Shown: in pieces, positions 34,690 to 43,815 of the stretch
Layout of the letters: every line of letters begins with the position of its first letter
Position numbering within the stretch: the first letter of the stretch is position 1
Assembly: GCA_942493375.1 (NCBI GenBank)
Contig: OW818698.1
Location: 3,906,001-3,970,000, forward strand
DNA: 64,000 nucleotides
From: G942493375 sp942493375
Lineage (GTDB): Bacteria > Armatimonadota > UBA5829
Direction: 5' to 3'
Made by a program: the position numbers and the translations under genes
The notes under the pieces: generated by a model
Told to the model about the DNA's origin: nothing
The model's database searches: none
What the model saw: only the letters and a program-made list of their open reading frames with translations

Positions 34690-35991
34690 ATGAGTTCAGT
34701 TATGATGACAGTACCGGAAGCTTTGGATGACTTACGCGCCGGCAAAATGATAATAGTCGTTGACGATGAAGATCGTGAAAACGAAGGCGATTTAGTTATG
34801 GCTGCGAGTAATATTACTGCCGAAGCAGTCAATTTTATGGCCACTAATGGAAAAGGAATGATTTGTGTTCCTACAACCAAGGACAGGCTGGCAGAACTTG
34901 CACTGCCTATGATGGTTGAGAACAACACTTCACGACATGGCACAGCGTTTACAGTAAGTGTAGATGCCATTCATGGAACAACCACCGGCATTTCCTCACA
35001 TGATCGTGCGGCAACCATCAGGACTTTTGCTGATCCAAATGCAAAACCGGGTGATTTGGCGAGACCCGGTCATATTCATCCACTCAGAGCAGTTGATGGA
35101 GGGGTACTTGTCCGTGCCGGGCATACCGAAGCTGTCGTTGATATGACTCGTCTTGCTGGCCTGGGTTCAGCGGGTGTGTTGTGCGAGATATTGTCCGAGG
35201 ACGGCAGTATGGCAAGATTGCCGGAGCTTATGGAGATGGCGGAGAAGTGGGGACTAAAGATCGTTACCATTGCCGATCTGATCAAGCACCGTCGAACACA
35301 CGAAAAGTTGGTTCATAAGTTTGCAGAGTGCCGTATACCCACAAAACATGGAGATTTTATAGCACACGGGTACCAGGCCACAGTGGAATCCAGTCCATAT
35401 ATTGCTCTTGTAATGGGCGATATTACGGATGGTACTCCCACACTTGTGCGCATACATTCCGGATGCTTTACTGGGGATGTCCTTGGCTCGCAGCGATGTG
35501 ACTGTGGTGAACAGCTTCATGCTGCTATGCAAATGATAGCTGATGAAGGAAAGGGCGTAGTCATATATATTTATCATCATGAAGGTAGAGGAATAGGGCT
35601 TGTGAATAAACTCAAAGCCTATGTCCTTCAAGATCATGGTGCAGATACTGTAGATGCTAATGAGATGTTGGGATTCCCAAGTGATATGAGGGATTACAGC
35701 ATAGGTGCTCAGGTCCTGGTTGATCTGGGAGTCAAGAAAATAAGATTGATGACCAATAATCCTGGAAAATATGTGGCTTTACAGGGATATGACCTTGAAA
35801 TTGTTGAGAGGGTTGCAGTTGTATGCGAACCAACCCAGGATAATATTAGATACATGAATACTAAGCGTGAGCGTATGGGCCACATACTGGATGCAGATAT
35901 GTTTGGTGGATGCGAAGCATGTGGCAGTAAAGATGAATCATGTAAAGAACATGGAAAATCAGAGGGAGAGTGTGATGGCCAAGATATATGA
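34690..35991 (+). CDS. ribBA: Bifunctional DHBP synthase / GTP cyclohydrolase II
   Basis: The protein has 433 residues. Residues ~1-205 are 3,4-dihydroxy-2-butanone-4-phosphate synthase (DDEDRENEGDL, GISSHDRAATI, RPGHIHPLRA, RAGHTEA). Residues ~208-400 are GTP cyclohydrolase II, with the zinc cysteines in SGCFTGDVLGSQRCDCGEQL and the YIYHHEGRGIGL and LMTNNPGK motifs. Both active sites look complete, so the protein opens both branches of the riboflavin pathway from ribulose 5-phosphate and GTP. The last ~30 residues form an extra tail with four cysteines (CEAC, then two more). The gene overlaps the ribH start by 17 bases. Confidence 0.96.
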   Translation: MSSVMMTVPEALDDLRAGKMIIVVDDEDRENEGDLVMAASNITAEAVNFMATNGKGMICVPTTKDRLAELALPMMVENNTSRHGTAFTVSVDAIHGTTTGISSHDRAATIRTFADPNAKPGDLARPGHIHPLRAVDGGVLVRAGHTEAVVDMTRLAGLGSAGVLCEILSEDGSMARLPELMEMAEKWGLKIVTIADLIKHRRTHEKLVHKFAECRIPTKHGDFIAHGYQATVESSPYIALVMGDITDGTPTLVRIHSGCFTGDVLGSQRCDCGEQLHAAMQMIADEGKGVVIYIYHHEGRGIGLVNKLKAYVLQDHGADTVDANEMLGFPSDMRDYSIGAQVLVDLGVKKIRLMTNNPGKYVALQGYDLEIVERVAVVCEPTQDNIRYMNTKRERMGHILDADMFGGCEACGSKDESCKEHGKSEGECDGQDI

Positions 35992-36445
35992 GGGTATACT
36001 AACGGCGACGGACCAGAAATTTGTGATCGTTTGCAGCAGATTCAATGAGTTCATTACCGGCAAACTTCTTGGTGGTGCGATGGATGCGCTGGTTAGACAC
36101 GGATTGCCGAAAGAGAATGTGGATTTAGCTTGGGTTCCAGGGGCTTTTGAGATTCCGTTAGTTGCACAGAAATTGGCTGCCACCGGAAAGTATGAAGCTG
36201 TTATATGTCTGGGTGCAGTTATCAGGGGATCAACCCCACACTTTGATTATGTGGCTGCTGAAGTATCCAAAGGCGTAGCCAGCGCTTCGATGTCAACCGG
36301 TGTGCCGATTATTTTCGGAGTCCTGACAACGGACAGCATTGAACAGGCTATCGAAAGAGCTGGTACAAAGGCTGGAAACAAAGGATTTGAAGCTGCAGAG
36401 TCAGCTATAGAAATGGCAAATTTGATGAGGAGTATAGAAAAATGA
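35975..36445 (+). CDS. ribH: 6,7-dimethyl-8-ribityllumazine synthase
   Basis: The protein has 156 residues, the usual length. The start ATG 35975 has GGGAG six bases upstream and lies inside the end of ribBA. Hallmarks are VCSRFNEFITGKLL, WVPGAFEIPL, VICLGAVIRGSTPHFDYVA (with the catalytic His) and IIFGVLTTDS. It joins the RibBA and RibD products to make lumazine, normally as an icosahedral or pentameric assembly. Its stop overlaps the start of the HtrA gene by four bases (ATGA). Confidence 0.96.
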   Translation: MAKIYEGILTATDQKFVIVCSRFNEFITGKLLGGAMDALVRHGLPKENVDLAWVPGAFEIPLVAQKLAATGKYEAVICLGAVIRGSTPHFDYVAAEVSKGVASASMSTGVPIIFGVLTTDSIEQAIERAGTKAGNKGFEAAESAIEMANLMRSIEK

Positions 36446-37704
36446 GAAAACTCATTCCCTATGTAGTAGTGTTCGTGTTGGGGTTTGTAGTCTGTGCCTG
36501 GACAATCAACCACTTCTATGGATCTCCACAGGGGTTTGACGGACCAGAAAGAGCTATAAATCTACCAAGCTTTGGGCCGAAAATGGTTGGAGGAAGCAGT
36601 ACCGCCGTTAGAGATGCCTCCAGGATAATTAGTGCATATGTCGTAAACATAGACACTGAAGGTATGCCAATTATGCAGGTTGGGGATCCTGGCGCTTTTC
36701 CTTTTGGTGGTATGTTTGATGCGCCGCAGCAGATGACACCTCGTGGTAAAGGATCTGGGGTTATCTTCTCGGCTGATGGTTATATTTTGACTAATAATCA
36801 TGTTGCAGCCGGTGCTACCAAAATGACGGTAACTACGCACGATGGGAAACGCTATAAGGCGAATCTTATAGGCAGAGATCCGAAGTCTGATCTGGCAGTA
36901 ATCAAAATAGATGCAAAAAATCTTGCATATGCAAAGTTTGCGGACTCTGACAAAGTGGATGTTGGAGACTGGGTCATAGCAGTTGGTAATGCACTTGGTC
37001 GTGGGACTACAGTAACCATAGGGATTATTAGCGCGACTAAGCGCGATGTGGTAATCGAAGGCAAACCGCTTGATCAAGTACTACAGACAGATGCAGCCAT
37101 TAATCCTGGAAACAGCGGTGGTGCACTTGCTGACCTACGCGGAGATCTTGTTGGTATTAATTCTGCAATTGCTTCGACAGGACAGGGTGGCGGTAGTATC
37201 GGAATAGGTTTTGCTATTCCCAGTGATGCAGCCCGTACCATAGCAGAACAGCTTGTAAAAACTGGTAAGGTTGTAAGGCCTTATCTTGGTGTCCGATATG
37301 GACCACTTAACGACGAGACACGGCAGCAACTGTTGCAGCAGGGATATAGAAGTGTACCGAAGAGTGGAGCGCTTGTAGTCGAAGTTTATCGCGGTGGGCC
37401 TGCTGATAAGGCCGGTATAAGACCATCTGATGTAATCACCAAAGTTAATGGTAAGCAATTGACCAATTCGGCGGAACCCGATCGTGGTCAGACGACGGTA
37501 GCTGATATGATTAGCAAAAGTAAGGTTGGTGACTGGATTGATCTGGATGTCTGGCATCCTGATGGACGTACAGGAGCTATGAAAGCTCGTATAGGTGAGA
37601 TGCCGCCGGAGTTCCTTGAAACACCACAAGAGCAGCAAATGCCCAGGCAACCTCAACAGGGAATGCCAATGCCGTTCGGTCGTGGGTTTCCTGGCATGCC
37701 TTAG
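36442..37704 (+). CDS. HtrA/DegP-like envelope serine protease with one PDZ domain
   Basis: The protein has 420 residues. A single N-terminal signal anchor (~5-22) leads to a trypsin-like domain (~55-270) with the catalytic triad H120 (TNNHV), D150 (SDLAVIK) and S225 (GNSGGAL). One PDZ domain follows (~280-395; YLGVRYG, GGPADKAGIRPSDVITKVNG). The C-terminus is Gln/Pro/Met-rich and ends GMPMPFGRGFPGMP, similar in flavour to the Met-Pro-Gly tails of the pil proteins. It should degrade or refold damaged proteins in the periplasm, anchored to the inner membrane as in DegS-type proteins. It is translationally coupled to ribH, an unusual partner. Confidence 0.92.
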   Translation: MRKLIPYVVVFVLGFVVCAWTINHFYGSPQGFDGPERAINLPSFGPKMVGGSSTAVRDASRIISAYVVNIDTEGMPIMQVGDPGAFPFGGMFDAPQQMTPRGKGSGVIFSADGYILTNNHVAAGATKMTVTTHDGKRYKANLIGRDPKSDLAVIKIDAKNLAYAKFADSDKVDVGDWVIAVGNALGRGTTVTIGIISATKRDVVIEGKPLDQVLQTDAAINPGNSGGALADLRGDLVGINSAIASTGQGGGSIGIGFAIPSDAARTIAEQLVKTGKVVRPYLGVRYGPLNDETRQQLLQQGYRSVPKSGALVVEVYRGGPADKAGIRPSDVITKVNGKQLTNSAEPDRGQTTVADMISKSKVGDWIDLDVWHPDGRTGAMKARIGEMPPEFLETPQEQQMPRQPQQGMPMPFGRGFPGMP

Positions 37705-37771
37705 TTGTATTCAGAATGACGTTGTGATGTTATTTTGTGCCTTCAGAAATGATTCAAGTAGAGGAAATTGC

Positions 37772-38326
37772 ATGAAAATAGGAGTTATCAGCGATACACA
37801 CGGTAACCTGGATGCAGGCAGATTGGCATTGGCAGCATTTGGAGAAGTTGACCTGATCATTCATGCTGGAGATGTGCTGTATCACCCTCCGCGTCTGGGA
37901 TTTACTGATGGATACGATATACCCGGTACTGCGGAATTGTTCAACAACTTGAAGATTCCGTTGATAATCTCACAAGGTAACTGTGATGCTCAGGTGTACG
38001 AAGAATTGTTGAATGTACCTGTTACCGCTCCATATGCATATGCACAAATGGGTACCATTGGTCTCCTGGCATCTCACGGTCATTTTATGCATAAATCTGA
38101 GTTGATTAAGCTCGCTGCTAGATTTGGTGCAAAATATGCTATCACCGGACATACTCACATTCCAGAGCTCAAGAGTGTGGATGGAGTTGTTTACATGAAT
38201 CCCGGGAGTCCATCTTTACCGAAATATGAACTGAATGGTAGATTAGTACCGTCGGTCGGTATCATTACTGATAATGGTGCTAGTATTATTAGTTTGCCGG
38301 ATGGTGTAACATTAATGCAGATGTAA
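37772..38326 (+). CDS. YfcE/MJ0936-type metallophosphodiesterase
   Basis: The protein has 184 residues from ATG 37772, preceded by GAGGAAA; longer upstream readings lack a ribosome site. All motifs of the calcineurin-like fold are present: ISDTHGN (metal ligands D8 and H10), HAGDVL, QGNCD, LASHGH and TGHTHIP. This small subfamily hydrolyses phosphodiesters with Mn or similar metals; the natural substrate is generally unknown. It lies 67 bases after the protease gene and may be the last gene of that operon. Confidence 0.9.
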   Translation: MKIGVISDTHGNLDAGRLALAAFGEVDLIIHAGDVLYHPPRLGFTDGYDIPGTAELFNNLKIPLIISQGNCDAQVYEELLNVPVTAPYAYAQMGTIGLLASHGHFMHKSELIKLAARFGAKYAITGHTHIPELKSVDGVVYMNPGSPSLPKYELNGRLVPSVGIITDNGASIISLPDGVTLMQM

Positions 38327-38349
38327 GGCAACAAAAAAATATGTAACCA

Positions 38350-38376
38350 TTGACGTTTCTTGTTGTCTAATACAAT
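38350..38376 (+). promoter_or_regulatory. Possible promoter for the 38414 gene
   Basis: TTGACG (38350-38355) and TACAAT (38371-38376) each match 5 of 6, but the spacer is only 15 bases, shorter than ideal. Confidence 0.4.
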
Positions 38377-38413
38377 ATAGTTATAAGCCTATCTTAGTTT
38401 AAAGGAGCACAGT

Positions 38414-39157
38414 ATGTTAAAATTGATGCGTTTTGTTTTGACAATAGTTATGTGTGCAATGTTGGCCACTTCCGTTGGAGCACAACAGCAAGCTAGTCTG
38501 GAAGATATCCAGAAGCAACTTGGTATTATCGGGCAGATGGTTTCGGCACAATTGGGAATCACCGATGCCCAGGTTACTCAGTTCAAAGCTCTCTGCGGAG
38601 GGTACAAGAGTGCATGTGATACTATAAAGAATTCTGCAGACGCAGATGATGTTAAAGTAGTCAAAATGCAAGTACTGGCTGACAAATTTATCCCCGAAGC
38701 TATGTCCGTATTATCTGAGCAGCAAAAAACCGGAGCGATAGCTCTAGGATCTGCATTACTCAATATGCATGCTTCCGGTTCAGGAATTATACTAAATGGC
38801 TCAGAGATCAAAGGACTTATTGTCAAAGCTGGTCTGGCCCCCGAAAAGGCGGAGATGGTTCTTGATGTGCTGAGAAGCCATTCTGTTCAGGCCAAAGTTA
38901 TCTATGCTGACGAGTCCCTTGCATCTGATGCTCAGAATACGAAACTTCAGTCACTCAGACTTGCCACTTTAGCTAAAATATCCAGTAAATTGGATGCTAA
39001 TGAGCAGAAAGTAATGGCTGCGGTTCTCAAGAGTGGTATGGCAAGTGGGAAAGTATTGTGGTCCTGTTTTACTACAGCTCAGAAACCCAAAGCTCAACTA
39101 TTTGGAAATCAGATACTACGCTTCTTTGAAGAGGTTGTTACAATCTCCAAGGCTTAG
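38414..39157 (+). CDS. Small secreted helical protein, unknown function
   Basis: The protein has 247 residues. It has a signal peptide (~1-23, SVGAQQ) and then an almost wholly helical sequence. AAAGGAG precedes the ATG. The segments KMQVLADKFIPEAMSVLSEQ and KLQSLRLATLAKISSKLDAN, about 95 residues apart, look like two copies of the same unit, so the protein may be an internal duplication. The 'L..eQ' motifs recall Spy/CpxP-like (LTxxQ) periplasmic chaperones, but the similarity is too weak for an assignment. The gene is monocistronic, with a possible promoter upstream and a strong hairpin after it. Confidence 0.6.
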   Translation: MLKLMRFVLTIVMCAMLATSVGAQQQASLEDIQKQLGIIGQMVSAQLGITDAQVTQFKALCGGYKSACDTIKNSADADDVKVVKMQVLADKFIPEAMSVLSEQQKTGAIALGSALLNMHASGSGIILNGSEIKGLIVKAGLAPEKAEMVLDVLRSHSVQAKVIYADESLASDAQNTKLQSLRLATLAKISSKLDANEQKVMAAVLKSGMASGKVLWSCFTTAQKPKAQLFGNQILRFFEEVVTISKA

Positions 39158-39182
39158 GTACAAGCTGAATCCCGAATCTGAA

Positions 39183-39232
39183 ATCATTATGAACGAAGTG
39201 AAAACATCCATTTTTGCTTCGTTCATAATGAT
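39183..39232. terminator. 16-bp perfect inverted repeat between convergent genes
   Basis: Arms 39183-39198 and 39217-39232 (ATCATTATGAACGAAG and its complement) are perfect. The loop starts GTGAAAAC and ends in TTTTTG. It lies between a plus-strand and a minus-strand gene and can serve both. Confidence 0.65.
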
Positions 39233-39246
39233 ATCTATTGTCCGGA

Positions 39247-40305
39247 TTACCCTCGCATCGCTTCGTCATGGAAAGCAAGATAATTCTCCAGTGGAACATT
39301 GTTTTCCAGTTCTGTCGAACTTCCTATTAGAAGTCTCCCCTCGGATCCCACCTCATTTATCATACGACGAGTTTCTTTCCTGACTTCATCGGGTGTGCCA
39401 AAAGGCAGGAGGTGGGTTACGTCAAGGCCTCCAGCAAGTATCAGGTTGGGGTATAACTTTCGAAGTTCGTATACATCCATACCAGCTGCAATTTCAATAG
39501 GATTAACACCGTCTATTCCTGCGGCTATCAGATCTGACATTATATCCATAATATATCCATCTGAATGGAATATCACCGTGAGTCCTTTTTTATGGCACTG
39601 ATCACATATTCCTGCGACATCATCAAAGAATCCCATTTCCTGAAACATCTCTCGGCTGAACATCAATCGCTGTTTGTAAGCTACGTCAGAATAAATTACG
39701 GCCAGTTGGCAGTTATCAGCGTGAGCTGCAGTTTCAATATACATGCTTCGACCAAGTTCCAGAGCTCTCATCCACCGAAGCGTTAGTTCTCGTTCATCTG
39801 CCCAGAGATATGAAAAGATCTCCAGGCCGCATCCTCCAAACAATGCGGAATTAATAGCTGTAGATGGTGTGCAATGGATAAAGGCGGTACCATCGAGTTT
39901 ATCGATTAGTACTCGTTGCTCTGCGGCGACGTGCGCACACTCCTTCGGAGTCGGAAAAGATTGATTCTCAGTTTGTTCTATTACTTTGGTGATTTGCTTT
40001 TTCCAGTCTTCAACGCTGGTTAATGCATGGTGCTGAATCCAACCTGTCCATCTATCCATTACCCATACATTGCCCAGGCCATCTGTAAAGGTGTCACCGG
40101 TTTTATTCGGGGGATTCACATATCTGGTGCAATCGAGTGCATATGCGGCTGCACGTATGGCTGTTTGTTGGTCTTGTGTACCATCAAGAGGGTATCCTCC
40201 GAAGTGTTCAATGACCGCATCATTAGTTAATAAATCATATATCGGTGTACGGTATGGGCGTATGCCTTTACAAGCCTGGTAAGTTAGTTCAGTTGATTCT
40301 TTCAT
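39247..40305 (-). CDS. Uroporphyrinogen decarboxylase-superfamily protein, copy 2
   Basis: The protein has 352 residues. The start at 40305 (MKESTELTYQACKG) is chosen because GAGGTG lies six bases upstream on the minus strand; the frame stays open further upstream, but without a ribosome site. It shows the URO-D fold pattern, with VIFHSDGYIMDIMSDLIAAGIDGVNPIEI, AGGLDVTHLLPFGTPDEV and IGSSTELENNVPLENYLAF. Where copies 1 and 3 have HSCG, this copy has HSDG, so the Cys of the presumed zinc site is Asp. That fits a different metal or substrate, or a loss of methyltransferase chemistry. The gene stands alone, divergent from the SLBB export gene. Confidence 0.8.
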   Translation of the reverse strand: MKESTELTYQACKGIRPYRTPIYDLLTNDAVIEHFGGYPLDGTQDQQTAIRAAAYALDCTRYVNPPNKTGDTFTDGLGNVWVMDRWTGWIQHHALTSVEDWKKQITKVIEQTENQSFPTPKECAHVAAEQRVLIDKLDGTAFIHCTPSTAINSALFGGCGLEIFSYLWADERELTLRWMRALELGRSMYIETAAHADNCQLAVIYSDVAYKQRLMFSREMFQEMGFFDDVAGICDQCHKKGLTVIFHSDGYIMDIMSDLIAAGIDGVNPIEIAAGMDVYELRKLYPNLILAGGLDVTHLLPFGTPDEVRKETRRMINEVGSEGRLLIGSSTELENNVPLENYLAFHDEAMRG

Positions 40306-40460
40306 ATGAAGCACCTCAGACATGAACATGAAATGGAATTGATTGATACGATTAGCACATTTCAATATATTATGCGTTCTAATGAGTATAGCATGCAACA
40401 TCTGCAAAATATGAGGTAATGAATGGTATACAGTAGAGAGTGTACAACCTGCGTCTTTCC

Positions 40461-40490
40461 TTGACAGGTTAGACTTCCTGTACATATAAT
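40461..40490 (+). promoter_or_regulatory. Consensus sigma70 promoter for the SLBB export gene
   Basis: TTGACA (40461-40466) and TATAAT (40485-40490) are both perfect, with an 18-base spacer. They lie about 75 bases upstream of ATG 40564. This is the best promoter seen in the window. Confidence 0.75.
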
Positions 40491-40563
40491 CAGTATAGTC
40501 TGTCCATATTTGTGGATTGACCTTGACTACTGATGTTCCACAATACTTCTACCGGATGTGAAA

Positions 40564-43500
40564 ATGAGAAAGATTAATATATACGGATTGGCGCTTATTG
40601 TTGCGTCGGTTCTTACTGTATCTGCTGCTGACACGGCTGGTTGGTCTATCGATAATAAGACCAAAAGTGCAATTCAGAATAGTTTGTCGGTGGCCAACGA
40701 CACTACTCCGAAAAGAAGCGAGAAGAGCTCTTTACAGGCTGTTCGCGATTCCGTTCAGAACAAGGATAGCGGGGTTCTGACTAGAGATGATGTTGATAAA
40801 GCAACTGCCTACCAGGGACTAATAGATGTAGTCAAGCAGAACTTAGATTCTATAGACGACAAAATCATGCTTGTGCGGAGACAGATTGCACCTACCAGCA
40901 GGCAAGACCTCGATGATATCCAATCGAGATTGGATATGTCTGAGAAAGCACTGAATGAATTAGCTTCACAAGCTCGATATTCTGTAGATAGGATTCAGGA
41001 AGAGGATCTCAGGGACAGACTTTTTGAGCAGAAGTTATCAGTGGACTTACTGCGCAGACGCATGGGTGCAGGAGGAGCTGTTTTAACGTTTGGACTAGAG
41101 TTTTTCAGCACTATTTCAGGCGAGGAAAATATCGAACCTTCTGCCGTTCCACGGAATTATACTCTCAGACCAAAAGATAAAATTCTCATTCTAGCGTCCA
41201 GTAAACTCGGAACGCAGACAGAATATCATGAAGAAGTCACTGAAGATGGGATGCTTAATATCCCTGGTGTCGGTAAAATTAAGGCCTTAAGTGTCACTGT
41301 CTCGCAGCTCAATGTTATTGCCAATAAGCGAATTAAATCACGTTTCAACCAGATGAGACTGGATTTAAGCATAGAATCTATCTCTACAATGGCGATACAG
41401 ATTGCAGGAAGCGTTTCAAAACCCGGGACTTACACAATGTCTGGTATGTCTACTGTAATGTCTGCTCTTTACAAAGCTGGAGGCCCGAGCGCCAGTGGTA
41501 CTTTGCGAAATATAGTTTTTTCGCGTGCTGGTATGCCGAAACGTAAAATTGATTTGTACAAGTTTCTCATGGAAGGCAGCAAGGACCAAGATTTCCCATT
41601 AAGAGACGGAGACTTGATTTTTGTACCTCCTGTTGGAGACACAATTATTGTCGACGGTGAGGTAGTCCGGGCAGCTAGATACGAGCCAAAATTTCCGTTG
41701 ACACTTGCTGACGCGCTTAAAATGGCTGGCGGAGTCAAAGCCAGTGGCTATTTACAGCAGGTTAGTGTTGAACGGATTGAGAATGGGGAATATCGTATTC
41801 TTATTAATACCTCAATTCAAGATGGCGCTGCACTTAAATACGCCATTCTACCGGGCGATCAAATCAGTGTATCTACGGTTAGACCTGAACGAACAAATAT
41901 AGTCACTATCAGCGGTCCGGTTTTGTCATCAGGGGCTTTTGGATTCCGTCCAAACATGAGAGTTAGTGAACTGATAACTCTTGCCCAGGGGATTGACCCT
42001 AACAGGGAAGTTTATTCAGGTCGGGCTGATATTCTCCGATTGGATTCCCTTAAGGGTACTGAATTGATTTCGTTTGATCTGGGAAAAGCAATAGCTAAAG
42101 ATCCCAGCCAGGATATAGAACTGCATAAATTGGATCGAGTATTTCTATATCTGCCGGAGCAGGTGATATTTAAAAATAATCGTATAAGGATATCTGGCGC
42201 GGTCAGCAACCCCGGTGTTTATGACCGCAAAGATGGAATGAGTATCAGTGATGTGGTGGCTGCTGCAGGAGGAGTTTTGCCGGAAGCGCATCTTCAACGG
42301 GCAGATTTGATCCGATATAAAACAGAGGGTGCCCAGGAGCTCGTAAAAATCAATTTGGAATCTGCATTAGGCAAGAACGTTAATGATGATATCAAATTGT
42401 ATGATCGAGACGAATTGATGATCTACACTAATGAGGAGACTGGATGGAAAGATGCCAGAGTTCGAATAGAGGGCTCTGTGCAGCGTCCAGGCACATATAA
42501 GCGTGTAGATAATATGAGACTCAGCGACTTGCTGTTTACATCAGGTGGACTATTGCCAGAAGCCAGCAAATTGGCCGAAATCGGTAGAGTAGTCGTGACA
42601 GGACAACCAAATATAACCAAAGTTAATTTAGATGACCTGGTTCCTGGCAGTGAGCAAGACCCACTAATATGTGATAGGGATACTGTTACAGTACCTTCTG
42701 TGAACTCAATTCTGCGCGTACCCCAAATTGTATACCTGACAGGGGAAGTCCAAAATCCTGGCCCGTATTCTCTGGAATCTTCAACTGAGAGACTGAGCGA
42801 ATTGGTTAAGAGAGCAGGAGGTCTTACACCCAGAGCGGATACTAATTGTCTGATATTCATGCGCAATAAGGAAAGCTTCGATAATGATCAACAACGTAAG
42901 GACGTACAGACAATTATAAAGAGCGTGCTCTTATATGCAGATAGACAATTTGTTACGCAACTTTCACAAATGGGAATTAAACTGCCAGATAATTTCCTCG
43001 AAAAGACCCAGCAATCTGCAACTGAACTTGCTAATCCATTAGGTGCATCTGAGATACGTACTCAACAGGATGGCATAGTGCGAGTTTCAGATGAAAGTAG
43101 TGCCTCAAAAGTTGTATTAAAATCCGTAAATGTATCAAGCGGTGAGGGAGATGGATATCCTGATTTTGGTAAATCATCCATGGAAGATAAATCGGCAAAT
43201 CTTAACAAGAAATCAACAACCAACAAAACAGGTAGCCAGGTGGAGGCTAATGAAGAGACTAGCCACCGTTTATCTACTTTGACAGCTGAAACAGCTTTTG
43301 GCGAAAGACTAGCTAAGCTTTCCCAGGATGAAGTTACGGGACTGGCAGCAGTTACAAAAGTTGAGGAAGTGTTAGAACTAGCCCGTATTTCGGTGAATTT
43401 CAAGCAAGCATTGTCTGTCCCAGGTTCTGATGATGACCTGATAATGCGTTCTGGTGATCGAATACATATCCCGATGATAACTGATACTGTCACTGTACTC

Positions 43501-43794
43501 GGAGCGGTTTTACACCCTCATGTGTTTGCTGCAAGTTCGGATAAAACTATTGCATACTATGTAGAACGTTCCGGTGGATATGCAAGGGATGCTGCGAAGG
43601 GTTCGACCATTATTGTCCATACAAATGGAGATGCTGTTCCTGCTACTATGGTAAAAACCGTCATTCCTGGGGACATTATAGTGGTTCCTAATAATGGCTT
43701 GATCGATGTAGCTAAGAAGTGGGAGAAGATTGGTTCAGTTACAAAAATAATCTCCGACGTTTTGAGCAGTGTATTCGTATTAACCCGATTCTAA
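40564..43794 (+). CDS. Polysaccharide export-type outer-membrane protein with seven SLBB-like repeats
   Basis: The protein has 1076 residues from ATG 40564 (a GTG lies two codons upstream). It has a signal peptide (~1-22) and a charged coiled coil (~80-175). A Poly_export (Wza-type) domain begins at YTLRPKDKILILASS (~200). Seven soluble-ligand-binding beta-grasp units follow, recognisable by 'V..PG.Y..........A......AGG': IAGSVSKPGTYTMSG, VDGEVVRAARYEPK, ISGPVLSSGAFGFRP, ISGAVSNPGVYDRKD, IEGSVQRPGTYKRVD, LTGEVQNPGPYSLES and LGAVLHPHVFAASS. A Ser/Lys-rich linker (~830-900) precedes the last one. Wza-like proteins have two or three SLBB units and ~380 residues, so this is a greatly extended form. 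There is no Wzc-like kinase, polymerase or glycosyltransferase next to it, only a URO-D family gene 21 bases downstream. Confidence 0.85.
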   Translation: MRKINIYGLALIVASVLTVSAADTAGWSIDNKTKSAIQNSLSVANDTTPKRSEKSSLQAVRDSVQNKDSGVLTRDDVDKATAYQGLIDVVKQNLDSIDDKIMLVRRQIAPTSRQDLDDIQSRLDMSEKALNELASQARYSVDRIQEEDLRDRLFEQKLSVDLLRRRMGAGGAVLTFGLEFFSTISGEENIEPSAVPRNYTLRPKDKILILASSKLGTQTEYHEEVTEDGMLNIPGVGKIKALSVTVSQLNVIANKRIKSRFNQMRLDLSIESISTMAIQIAGSVSKPGTYTMSGMSTVMSALYKAGGPSASGTLRNIVFSRAGMPKRKIDLYKFLMEGSKDQDFPLRDGDLIFVPPVGDTIIVDGEVVRAARYEPKFPLTLADALKMAGGVKASGYLQQVSVERIENGEYRILINTSIQDGAALKYAILPGDQISVSTVRPERTNIVTISGPVLSSGAFGFRPNMRVSELITLAQGIDPNREVYSGRADILRLDSLKGTELISFDLGKAIAKDPSQDIELHKLDRVFLYLPEQVIFKNNRIRISGAVSNPGVYDRKDGMSISDVVAAAGGVLPEAHLQRADLIRYKTEGAQELVKINLESALGKNVNDDIKLYDRDELMIYTNEETGWKDARVRIEGSVQRPGTYKRVDNMRLSDLLFTSGGLLPEASKLAEIGRVVVTGQPNITKVNLDDLVPGSEQDPLICDRDTVTVPSVNSILRVPQIVYLTGEVQNPGPYSLESSTERLSELVKRAGGLTPRADTNCLIFMRNKESFDNDQQRKDVQTIIKSVLLYADRQFVTQLSQMGIKLPDNFLEKTQQSATELANPLGASEIRTQQDGIVRVSDESSASKVVLKSVNVSSGEGDGYPDFGKSSMEDKSANLNKKSTTNKTGSQVEANEETSHRLSTLTAETAFGERLAKLSQDEVTGLAAVTKVEEVLELARISVNFKQALSVPGSDDDLIMRSGDRIHIPMITDTVTVLGAVLHPHVFAASSDKTIAYYVERSGGYARDAAKGSTIIVHTNGDAVPATMVKTVIPGDIIVVPNNGLIDVAKKWEKIGSVTKIISDVLSSVFVLTRF

Positions 43795-43815
43795 TATACA
43801 GATAGGACAGTATTG

